From Madurella fahalii (taxonomy: Eukaryota; Ascomycota; Sordariomycetes; Sordariales): DNA of 64,000 bases. The translations under genes and the position numbers were made by a program. The stretch covers positions 7,626,001 through 7,690,000 of the forward strand of contig CM056874.1 in NCBI GenBank assembly GCA_029876055.1, given 5' to 3'. Below are positions 34,826 through 45,217 of the stretch, piece after piece (position 1 is the first letter of the stretch; the number at the start of each line of letters is the position of its first letter). Under the pieces are notes generated by a model that saw nothing but the letters and a program-made list of their open reading frames with translations, was not told the origin of the DNA and did no database searches.

Positions 34826-36730
34826 TCAAATTGTGGGTGGGAATCGGGCGTGGGGTGACTCAATCTTTTGCCTCGCTGTCTGTCAGTCGGGGAAAACCTG
34901 TGCTATCGCTCGTAGAATGCGGGCCCCGCTGCAAGGCTGACAAAAGATTGAAATGTGGGCTGCGAACCGATTGGTGGCGCGCCCAGGATTCCAGCGTCTG
35001 GCGCTACCCGGCCCGCTAACTTTATCGGTCGGTACCCCAAAGCCAACCCCGCCATCAGCTAGACATCATCTGAACGGCTTGTAATTGTCCCCTCGCTCTC
35101 CCCTGCCGGGCTCTTGGTCAAAATTGGGTTGCAAACGGAGAGGCATCATTCTCCGCTCTGGGACAGACATTAGCAGAGGTAAGTAATTCAAGCGGCATGT
35201 GAAGCCTGCGCAGCTTCTTTCTCGAAGGTTCCGCCCATCAATTTTTTTCTTTTTTTTTTTTCCTTCCATTTCTGTATGTATCTAAGCAGCGGCCTGTTTT
35301 AGGCAATGGAAAGGAGCGTGAGTTTTCGAGCTGTCGTGTAGTTGTTCCTATGAGAATATAATTGTCCACACACCGTACACATGTATTCCCAACCCTGATT
35401 CCGTCCATCAAAGACAAACACGACATTTAGACACCAACGACGTCCCATTTCAAGCAAAAATGATGTTTCAGTTGCAGTCGATGTTGCCTAAGTGCTCAAT
35501 TCGCTCGAATTCGTCGTTATCTAACAACACTCACTTTTTTGCGCCAAATGAGTGTCGTTTCCGGACAAGAAATGGCTCATTTGCCTACCCAACTGTCGCA
35601 AATTTGACCAAGTACTTCCACACCCCTCCTTGCGATGGCTGCGATACCGTTTGACTAGCGATATTGTGGTTGTCGCAGTCGTTTGTCATCCTCCTAGCAG
35701 TACTCATTTGCGCCAAGCGCAAGGTAGATGGGGTGCACATCCAAATTGGGTTAGATACAGGTCCGAAAACGTAGATTGGAAGTAGCAGGTACCGTGGCCA
35801 ACGTCAAAACCTTAATTGCTTTCCCGGAATGGTTGAGCAACGCCAATGAGCGGCCAGCGATTTCAACGGGTGATCAGGCAGCAGACGCATGTCAGGCGAC
35901 GGGGTGCTACGATCCGCGCGTCGTTGTGTTCTTGACGCTTTTGACACGCTGGCCTAGCCCACCCGTGCTTGCAGCTTCTCGCGTGGGAGGTGTTCTTGGA
36001 CACTATCTCGCTCCCCTCGTGGGCCATGAGTTACGTCCCTGCCTAGCGGCTGCATGCAATGGGAAGAAACCAATCGGGGATACAGAGTACCGAATGCATT
36101 TTTCTGAGCCCCTCAGACGGCAAAATGGCTGTTGTTCGATTGGGATCCGAGTGTTTGTCGACCGTAGTCTCCGTATTCTTCGGCTTCCCGCTGTGGAAGT
36201 GTCTTGGGGAGGATGGAGCCGCTTTGCAGGTGGTTTTGTGTCTAACCCACGCAGACAGCTTTTCAACTAGCCTTTCTGAGGGCGAGGGATGTTCGGTCTA
36301 GGCCACCCGGGGGAGCTTTGAGTCACTGGCGGACCTTGCAAAACTCGTATCGCGTATCGTGACCCTGTTATTAATGACAGCCTGGCCTTGTCCAAATTGC
36401 AAGTACCATTTGTTCTTGGCTTGGCAACCTCCTTTTGCAGCCGCAGTCGACTGAACGGTGTACTGTACCAGTAAGGCAGCAGTCTGAAGCTCGGCCTTCG
36501 GACTCTTTACCTCCCCGTCGCGGCACTGACCCAGGGTTACACAGTACACTGCCAAGCCCTCTTCCTCGACATTTGTTGTTGAAGGTCCATCGAGTCCTAT
36601 TTCTCTGCATATATTTTGAAGAACTCCCGAGCGCGAGCTGCTCCTACCGATGGACGTCCGCTAGAGTTTGTTCGCTTCGCCCGCACCAGACCCCAGCAGA
36701 CAATACCGCAGGATTCAACTCGTGCCGAGA
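34826..36730. other. Divergent region, HisRS to ABC transporter
   Basis: About 1.9 kb. No supported gene. It has a T-rich tract (35240-35261) and two copies of a TTTGCGCCAA-type word (near 35538 and 35708) within a lower-GC patch at 35.4-35.8 kb. The part next to 36731 is the ABC-transporter leader. Confidence 0.5.
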
Positions 36731-39700
36731 ATGGGGAAGAGTAGTAGCGGGGATGTTAGCAAGTCGGCTGAGGCGCCGGCAGCCGACAGTATGAAGCCGG
36801 TTCCGCAGGACGAGCCCGAGAAACCCACAACAAACACCCAGGGCCGTCCCGAGAGAGAGGCAAAGCCCGCAGACTACTTCCGCGTCTTCACCTACGCGAC
36901 AAAATGGGACATCGTCCTAATGGTGGCTGCTGGCCTTGCCAGCATAGGGGCCGGTGCCACGATGCCCCTGATGAACATAGTGTTTGGCCGGCTGGTCGCC
37001 GACTTCAACAATTACGCTACCCCCAACGCCCAGACGCCCGACGAGTTCATGTCGCAGGTCAGCCAGATGGCCCTGTACCTATTTGGCCTCTTCGTTGCTC
37101 GCTTCGGCTTCAACTACATCAACAAGTTCTGCTTCCGCCTCATCGGTATCCGCATGTCGGCCGCCATCAGGCTGCACTATCTCAGGTCCCTCTTCAGCCA
37201 GACGGTCCACGTCCTCGATTCGATGCCCTCAGGGGCCGCCGCCAGCACCATCACTTCGACTGCCAACACGCTGCAGATTGGTATCTCGGAGAAGCTCGGC
37301 ATCTTTCTCGAGTTCCTGTCCACCATTGTTGCCGCTACCATCGTTGCCTTTACCTACAGCTGGTCGCTAACCCTTGTGACCGCGTCCGTCATCCTCTTCA
37401 TCTCGCTCGTCCTCTCCATCCTGCTCCCTTTCAGCATCAAGACGCAGGGGAAACTGACGAGGGCCGAGGGCAAGGGCACCTCGGTCGCCACTGAAGCGTT
37501 TGGCACCATCCGTATGATCGCCGCATGCGGTGCCCAGACCCGTATGAGTCAACGATACGCCGAATGGACCAAGAAGGCCAAGCAGGCGGCTCAGCTGAAC
37601 TCTCCCCTCATCTCAACCCAGTTTGGCCTCGTCTTCTTCGCCCTATACGGCGCGTTCGCCCTGTGCTTTTGGTTCGGCGTGAAATCCCACGTCGAGGGGC
37701 GCATCAGCGGCATCGGGCCCATCTTAATCGTTCTCATGTCCGTCATGCTCATGGTCATCTCTCTGGAGCGCATATCGACCCCTCTTATCGCAGTGTCCAA
37801 GGCAATGGTGGCCGCGGCCGAGTTCTTTGCCGTCATCGACGCCCCGAAACCCAGCATGGGCACATTGAAAGAGCCGGACGTGTCGGCCGACCAGGATATT
37901 GTCTTCGAGGACGTCCATTTTGCCTATCCCAGCCGTCCGTCCAAGAAGGTTATGGACGGTTTAAATCTGCGCATCCGCGCCAACTTGAAAACAGCAATCG
38001 TCGGCCCCAGCGGTTCCGGGAAGAGCACCATTGTCGGGCTAATTGAAGGTTGGTACACCCTTCAATCTCAGTACGTGATTGAAAAAGCCGTCGAAAAAGA
38101 TAAGGAGAAGAAGGAAAAGGAGAAGGAAAAGAAGAGGAAGAAGAAGAAGGGCAAGAAGGAGGGCAACGATGACGATGACGACGAGGATGACACCGCCCCA
38201 CTTGATCTTGAAGACGCCGGCGCGCCCGTCGAGCTGAAGGGTAGCATATCAACATGCGGAAAGCAACTCAGCGACATTGACATCAAATGGTGGAGGTCGC
38301 AGATTGGCCTTGTGCAGCAGGAACCTTTTCTCTTCAACGATACTATCTTCAACAATGTCGCGGCTGGCCTAATCGGGACCCAGTGGGAGAACGAGACGGA
38401 CGAGGTCAAGCGCCAACTGGTCAAGGAGGCATGTGCGCAGAGTTTCGCTGACGAGTTCATCGACCGTCTGCCGGACGGCTACGACACGCAAGTGGGCGAT
38501 TCGGGCGCCAAGTTGAGTGGCGGGCAGCGGCAGCGGATCGCCATCGCCCGGAGCATCATCAAGAAACCCAAGATCCTCATCCTTGACGAGGCCACGTCGG
38601 CTATCGATGTGCGTGGAGAACGGATTGTGCAAGCGGCGCTAGAGAGAGCGTCACAAGGCCGGACCACCATCACCATCGCCCACCGGCTTTCCACCATTAA
38701 GGACGCCGACCGCATCTGCGTCCTGCAAAACGGACGGGTCGTCGAAGAAGGAACACATGACAGCCTGCTCGCGGACAAAGAAGGCGTATATTACGGGCTT
38801 GTCCACGCGCAAAAGCTGTCCCTGGGCGAGGATACCGGCGAGGAACTTGAGCATGAAGAGGATCTCGGTGCCATACTCGCGCGAGAGAAGAGCGCGGCCA
38901 AGTCGGTGGCAGAGAGCGCCAAGCAAGAGGCAAAGTGGGAAGATAAGAACCTCATCAACGGGTTTGGAAAGCTCCTGTACGAGCAGCGGCGCCGCTTCCC
39001 CCTGTACGTTGTCGCCCTCATCGGCGCTGCAGGTGCAGGGTCGTCCGTCCCGATCCAGGCATACCTCTTTTCCCAGGTTGTCACCGTCTTCCAAGAGCAA
39101 AACCTGGTCGCGCTCTTCGAGGGCGCCACTTTCTGGTCAAAGATGTGGGCTGTACTTGCGGCCGGCGTTGGCTTCAGCTATTTCATCACCTCGCTCTCGT
39201 CTACCACGATAGAGGGCCACACTGTGGCCGCCTATAAGCAGGAATACTTTGAGTCTATCCTGTTTCAGCCCACATCCTACTTTGATAAGGACGAGAATTC
39301 GACGGGGCAGCTAACGGCGCGCCTCTCGAGCGACCCGCAGGCCCTAAAAGAGCTTTTGGGCATCAACATCATGATGATGGTCGTCGCCATCTTCTCCTTG
39401 ATCGGCGCGTTGGCCATTTCATTCGCTTACGGCTGGAAGCTGTCTCTCGTGGCCCTGTGCGTGACCATGCCAATCGGCATCATCACTAGCTATTTCCGGA
39501 TCCGATACGAGTTACAGTTCAACGCCATGAACGACGCAGTGTTTCAGGAGAGCTCCAAGTTCGCCGCCGAGTCCATCGGCGCGTTCCGGACCGTCAGCGC
39601 CCTCGTCATGGAGGACAGCATCTGCGACCGGTACCAGCGGCTTCTAGACGGGCACGTCATGGCGGCCTTCAAAAAGGCCCGGTGGACGACGCTGGTCTTT

Positions 39701-40819
39701 GCCTTTGCCGATAGCGCCCCCTTGGGTTGTCATGCGCTCATCTTCTGGTACGGCGGCCAGCTGCTCTCGTCCGGGGAGTACAGTGTCGCTGCCTTCATCG
39801 TGACATACTTTGCCGTGACACAGGGCGCCGAGTCGGCCGGCACATGGCTGAGCTTGGGTCCGAATGCCGCGCAGGCATCGGCGGCAGCCAATCGCATCCT
39901 CCGGGCCCGTGACACGCGCATCAGGGACACCATCTCGACATCGGAGCAGATCCAGGACACCGAGGGCGGGGTCGAGATCGAGCTCAAGGACGTCTACTTC
40001 AAGTACCCCACACGCGACGTCTCCATCTTCAAGGGCCTCAACATCAAGATTGAAAAGGGACAGTTCGTCGCGCTCGTCGGCGCGTCGGGTTCGGGCAAGA
40101 CGTCCATCATCAGTCTGCTGGAGCGTTTCTACGAGGTGTCCAAGGGCCAGATCCTCTTCAACGGCAAGGACATCTCCCAGATCAACATCTATGAGTACCG
40201 CAAGCTCTTGTCGCTGGTGGCGCAGGAGCCATCGCTGTTCCACGGCACCATCCGCGAGAACATCCTGCTGGGCGTCGACCCGGCACAGGTTACGGAAGAG
40301 CAGCTGCACCAGTGTTGCAGGGATGCCAACATCCACGACTTCATTGTCTCGCTGCCGGACGGATACAATACGAATATCGGCAGCCGCGGTGTCAGCCTGA
40401 GCGGCGGGCAGAAGCAGCGGCTGTCGATTGCGCGGGCGCTGATCCGGAACCCGCGCGTCTTGTTGCTAGATGAGGCTACGAGTTCCTTGGACTCGGGTGA
40501 GTAACGCATATCAATACGCCTCAGACGCAGACCTGGGCTGACGATGTGAACAGAAAGCGAGAAGCTCGTGCAGGCGGCTTTCGAGAGAGTGTCTAAGGGC
40601 CGGACCACGGTCGCGGTGGCGCATCGTCTAGCCACCATTCAGGGCGCGGATATCATCTACGTCCTTGGCGAGGGCAAAGTGCTCGAGAAGGGCACACACG
40701 CCGAGCTGCTGAAGCAGAAGGGCGTGTATTGGCATATGGTATGTGCGATTGCCAATTGACTGGTTGGTTTTCTGTGCTGACATGGAGAACAGTGCCACAA
40801 CCAAGCCCTCGACAGGTAG
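36731..40819 (+). CDS. Full-size ABCB (P-glycoprotein-type) ABC transporter
   Basis: TMD1-NBD1-TMD2-NBD2 half-repeat transporter, MDR/Ste6-like, likely at the plasma or another membrane; substrate unknown (drug, lipid or peptide). Exons 36731-40496, 40554-40738 and 40793-40819; 3978 nt, 1325 aa, in phase. The ATG at 36731 (MGKSSSGDV) is the first Met of the open frame. NBD1: Walker A VGPSGSGKST, Q-loop LVQQEPFLF, signature LSGGQRQRIAIAR, Walker B ILILDEATSAID, H-loop AHRLST. NBD2: VGASGSGKTS, VAQEPSLF, LSGGQKQRLSIAR, VLLLDEATSSLDS, AHRLATI. Both sites look competent. A charged insert of about 60 residues (Lys/Glu-rich then Asp-rich, nt about 38083-38240) lies between Walker A and the Q-loop of NBD1. 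The last exon is only 27 nt (CHNQALDR). Confidence 0.95.
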
Positions 40820-41794
40820 CTTCTTGGAGCTGCTGTTACGATTTCTTGTATGAGTTAGATTATGGGCCAAGCGATCGGTCCGGTATACGCCCTCGTTGAC
40901 GCATTGGATAGGCGGCCAAATGCCGGTTCCAGGTTTAGTATGCAATTGCAAAGGTCTTGTTCTCTGCTTTTTCCTTTTTATTTTCTGTTTTATTTTTATT
41001 TGTTTTTATTTGTCTCCCATTTCACTCTTATCAGGGCAACTCCCCTCGGTTTGTATTATCCGACGGACGCTTGATTCTACACTTAAAGAAAAGGCCATCC
41101 ACTTTGAAATTCTAGAAGCAACCTGAGAATATTAAGGAAGCAATATTTACACGCATCATGATGCCCCCTTTTCTTGCTTGGTGCCTCCGCTTACCTTGCA
41201 GTGACAAGCCCGTTATGGGTAGTTTTAGCAGCGGAGCACCGTGAATCTAGAGCCTTCTCATCGGACACGAAGCCGGCAAGCCAGGGTTACAAATCCCATG
41301 ACCCATTCCGATCCAAGAAGTCTCGCTCCGGCCCGCCTCGTAAAGAGGACCAGACAAATGTGGGAGCAGGAAAAGGTGACCTCATGACCACGCACAGCGG
41401 CGATCGCCGGACTTGGCCATGCCAAGAGCACCCGATAAGATAGTCGGGGCGGATAGCGGCGGGATGGCGGGGCGGTACTGTAGCTCCTAGGAAGATCCGG
41501 GGTAGCTCTAAGCCAGGGAGCTCGTCTTAACCTATGTTGTCACTTGTAAAGCAAGCCTGGGAGAAACCATAAGACAACGCGGCTTTGCAGTCCGTCTCCT
41601 AATAAATCTTGGCTCCGCTTGAGCATTTGTCTTGGAGCCTGTCCTCGTTTATTATTCAACACGTCAATCACACCCGTAATCGCCCTCCCCCCTTACCCCT
41701 ACCCCCCAACCCTCCTTATCCGCTCCTCCAAGACCTACCCGACCCTCCATTAGCTCAACCAGCACCTTTCACAAAAAAAAAAAAAAAAAACACC
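40820..41794. other. Intergenic; cytidine deaminase leader at the right
   Basis: No supported gene. T-rich tract 40980-41010 follows the ABC gene; an 18-base A run (41773-41790) ends 4 bases before the cytidine deaminase ATG. Confidence 0.6.
41773..41790 (+). repeat. Poly-A run immediately before the CDA start codon
   Basis: Eighteen consecutive A, then caccATG. It would lie in the 5' leader of the mRNA. Whether it affects translation is inference only. Confidence 0.8.
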
Positions 41795-42731
41795 ATGGCC
41801 CCTTCCGCAGCGACCCAGACACCGCCCGTCCTCTCGTCCACTTCCGACTCGGACGTCTCCCAGACATGCGCCGCCCACCGCCTCACTCAGGCCGAGTTCC
41901 ACACGCTCCGCGAGCGCGCCCAGGCCAACAAGGCGCGCGCCTACTGCCCGTACAGCCGGTTCCGCGTGGGCGCGGCGCTGCTGGCCGGCGACGGGGCCGT
42001 GGTGGACGGGGCCAACGTCGAGAACGCGAGCTACCCGGTGACGACGTGCGCCGAGCGGGTGGCCTTTGGCCGCGCCGTGACCGACGGCCACCACCGCGCC
42101 GGGTTCCGCGCCGTCGCCGTCGCCACTGACCTCGCCTCACCGGGGAGCCCGTGCGGTATGTGCCGGCAGTGGTGAGTCGCTCTTGTTTCTTTTCTTTTCT
42201 TTTCTTTTCTTTTCTTTTCTTTTCTTTTCTTTTCTTTTCTTTTCTTTTCTTTTCTTTTCTTTTCTTTTCTTTTCTTTTCTTTTCTTTTCTTTTCTTTTCT
42301 TTTCTTTTCTTTTCTTTTCTTTTCTTTTCTTTTTATTTTTTTTTCTTTTTTTTTTCTTCTTTTCCTTTACCCTCACCCTCCATCCCCTAGTGGTGGGTTT
42401 CTTGGCCCCGGGGACCGCGCAAGGGAATCATTCCCCTAATTGAATGTGGGACCTTGATTTACTGACCGGGAGCGGCGTGCCCCAATGGGCTTGTGTCCGC
42501 GTGCATTTTTTTTAGTATCCGCGAGTTCTGTGATCTGAGCGTGCCCATCATCATGTTCGACAAGGACAGCAACTTTTGCGTCATGAAGCTGGAGGAGGTG
42601 AGCATATCTTCTCTTCGGTTGGTCCCCTGTAGACTGCCGCTGATGGTCCGTCTTAGCTTCTTCCCCTGTCGTTCGGGCCCGACGCACTAGGAGTTCCCGA
42701 CCCTTCGAAGCCGCATGTCGGCAAGGCATAA
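41795..42731 (+). CDS. CDA1: Cytidine deaminase
   Basis: Zn-dependent tetrameric-type enzyme turning cytidine or deoxycytidine into uridine or deoxyuridine in pyrimidine salvage. Exons 41795-42171, 42516-42597 and 42657-42731; 534 nt, 177 aa, in phase. Zinc and catalytic residues: C85-A-E87 (NVENASYPVTTCAERVAF) and P-C120-x-x-C123 (PCGMCRQ). Substrate strand YCPYSRFRVGAAL is conserved. Exon 2 reads CIREFCDLSVPIIMFD; exon 3 LLPLSFGPDALGVP, the family C-terminus. A 30-residue N-terminal Ser/Thr extension precedes the core. Intron 1 is long (344 nt) because of a pentanucleotide microsatellite. Confidence 0.95.
42186..42332 (+). repeat. TTTTC microsatellite inside CDA1 intron 1
   Basis: About 29 uninterrupted TTTTC units (147 bases), then a decayed T-rich stretch to about 42365. 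It is a polypyrimidine tract well upstream of the acceptor at 42514-42515. Confidence 0.95.
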
Positions 42732-43183
42732 AAATACATCTTTTTTTTTTTTTTCTCTCTGGTAGCATAGGCGAGCATAGGGGCATCTTGGTCGTAGTAA
42801 ACGGGCATTTGGGTCTGATAGTGTAAGTGACTGGAGATTCAGGGGAATTCATAGCACTAGAGGCATGGAGCAATCCTGTCTGCGAAAATAAAGAGATGAT
42901 TCCGTCGAGCAGCATGCTCTCCATAGAGAAAAGTCGCGAGCGGTTCGTCACCGGATTCGTTATTTTACTACTGATGCATGCATGACTCTCAATGCGCTTC
43001 AACAGATGAGATTCTTGCATCTGCCTCTTCCAACCATGAAATTGCTCAAGCGCTGGGCATGATCGTGCCCTCTACAATGTATATTCGCTCGCCAAGCGAC
43101 AAATTACCCTTCGCTACCAGAGACATCCATCGGAACCCTTTAAAAATCATCTAGGCATGGTCCAACATACCCACAACACTCCC
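42732..43183. other. Convergent intergenic, CDA1 to FYVE-RING gene
   Basis: 452 bases; includes a 14-base T run (42742-42755). Nothing else seen. Confidence 0.6.
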
Positions 43184-45217
43184 CTAATACCCAAACCCAT
43201 CATGCTGGTGCATGGGACACCTCCCCGGGTGCCTCTCCCACCAAGCCGCAATACACCTCCTATGGAACCGACAGAGACACTCCAACCTCGCCATTGCCAC
43301 GCCCACCTCAAACTCCTCGAGGCAAATCGTGCACTCTGCCGAGTCGACACAGTCCTTCTCGGTCGCCGTATAGGGGAACATGCCTGTCCGCCGTGGCGGC
43401 ATCGGTGGCAGGGGCGACTCCCCACCGTCCGTACCGCCCGTCGACAAGCCGCCGCCGCCTCCGCCATACCTGCTGTGTGAAGTAATGCATGTATTGATGT
43501 GTGACTCACGCAGCGTCTCAAAGTTGGCCAGCGTGCGTGGCGGGAGCTCCCGGTGGCAAACCGGGCACTCGTCCTCCTCGGCGATTTGGGGCTGTGGAAC
43601 GGGGATCGGCGGCAGTCGGCGGTTGACGGCCGGGGACGGAGAGGATGGCCCGGCAGATGAGGAAGAGGAAGAAGCCGAGGGGCCGGCTGCATTCCCTACG
43701 TCCAGCAGTGATCGGTACCTTGCGGCCATGCCTGGGTAGAGGTGGTGAGCCTGTGACGGCGCGGGCGGGTGGTAGTACGCCGGCGGCGTGCCCGAGAGGA
43801 TGCGACTCTCGGTGTTCTGGGCATATGCGAGACCAGACGACCGAGTGGAGGATGGCGCGCCGGGTTGCTGTGGGTTTTGTTTAATCTCAGCGTTACACCA
43901 CCACCGGGACAGCAGTCTGGAAAGGGTGAGTCCTAGGCGACAGACGCGCCGACATACCATGGTGACACTCCGGCTCCTGCCGTGCGAGTCATTCGCAGGC
44001 CCGGTGCCAAAGTATAAGCTCCACCTGTTGAAGACAGGGTTGTTGTCGGACTGAAGCGTTGGACCAAGGTTGCCGTGCGCCATAGGTTGCGCTGTCTGAG
44101 TCTGCGGCGGAGCCGTGTTGGGATCGGGGACGCAGGGATTGCATAGCCTGACCCTCTCTCCGCCGCCAAAATCGGGATACCACGTCTGGCTGTCAAGGAG
44201 AGAGATAGGTCTCTGGGCCATGTGGCGCGGCGCACCCGGCGGCTGAACAATGTACTGATACGGGATTGTGATGCGATGTGGTGAGCACGAGTTGCACACC
44301 ACGCGGCCACATTTGCTATGATAGGAGTAAGCTTTTAGATCACGGATTCACACGTCTCGCGGCACCCACCGGCAGTGATGCTTCCTAACAAAGATGCTGA
44401 ACTGAGTGTGGCATATCGGGCAGTACGTCACTTCGGCATCCGGCTGCCATCTCGGCAACACAAATTCTGAAGGGCCTCCGCGCTCGGTCCCTGTTGATAA
44501 AGGAGCGGACGGCCCAGGCGTCGAAGCTGTTGGAGAAGCCGCAGCAGGCGCAGTCGGGCCTGCAGCTTGTAGTCCGGCGGTAGCCCTACTGCTTCTCGGT
44601 ATCGTGCCGGGACTGGGTAATGTAGGTTCTCTGCTCCCACCGCTCTCGCCGCGGCTTCCGTTCGCCGCCTGCGGTTCGGATTCGACTCGGCTCGAGGACA
44701 GCACCGGAGAGCGATCAATCAGAATTATCGGACGGTCAGCGGAGTTTGCCCTCTGCACTGGTCGTCCTCTCGTATCATGCGGTCGTTCTTCTTCTCTTCC
44801 CGTACTCGTGCTTGTCCCGTGAAGACGCGTGTCCGGCAGATCTGGCGAAGGAGACCGAGTTGATCGATGGTCCTCACTCTGGGCTTCGTCCCCACTCAAC
44901 GGCGACACCGCGCCCGGGTCCGGCCCGTCTTCGGCATTTTCCGATCCCATATTTCCCTCTTCATGGTGCTCGTCCTCTAGCTCATCTTGCTCATGGTCGG
45001 ATAGCGCCCGCTCGACTACATGTGAAGGACAATCAAAGTAGCGCGAGCACTCCTGGTCGTGGTATCGTGTCGTCCGCCACCGACACACGGCTGCGTGTTG
45101 TGTAGTTAGCCTATCATTATGGCCACCCCCATTGAAGCTGCTGGACGGCGAGGCACTACTACTATGGATAGGCGCGTCCGGCGGTAGCGAGGGGCCTGCG
45201 CCGTCACGAGTCGCCAT
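43184..45217 (-). CDS. Pib1-like FYVE-RING E3 ubiquitin ligase
   Basis: Likely endosomal/vacuolar E3 ligase, by analogy with yeast Pib1. Exons 44370-45217, 43958-44315 and 43184-43867; 629 aa. A low-complexity, Ser/Pro-rich and acidic N-terminus (to about 255) precedes a FYVE finger: RWQPDAEVTYCPIC, RKHHCR and, across the splice, KCGRVVCNSCSPHR, then RVRLCNPCV. Next is a C2HC-like knuckle (CPVCHRELPP ... ESHINTCI), then a C-terminal RING at about 590-625: ECTICLEEFEVG, CRFHRRCIAAWW and RCPMHQ. The last RING ligand is His rather than Cys, as in Pib1. The ATG at 45217 sits in GCC-ATG-GCG; no upstream in-frame Met was seen. The second intron (43868-43957) is 90 nt and in frame, so its removal is likely but not certain. 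Confidence 0.9.

Noticed and set aside
41281..41320. tRNA T-loop-like GGGTTACAAATCCC
   Set aside because: Lacks the TTC of a T-arm and no acceptor or anticodon arms could be folded around it. No tRNA gene was found elsewhere by eye.
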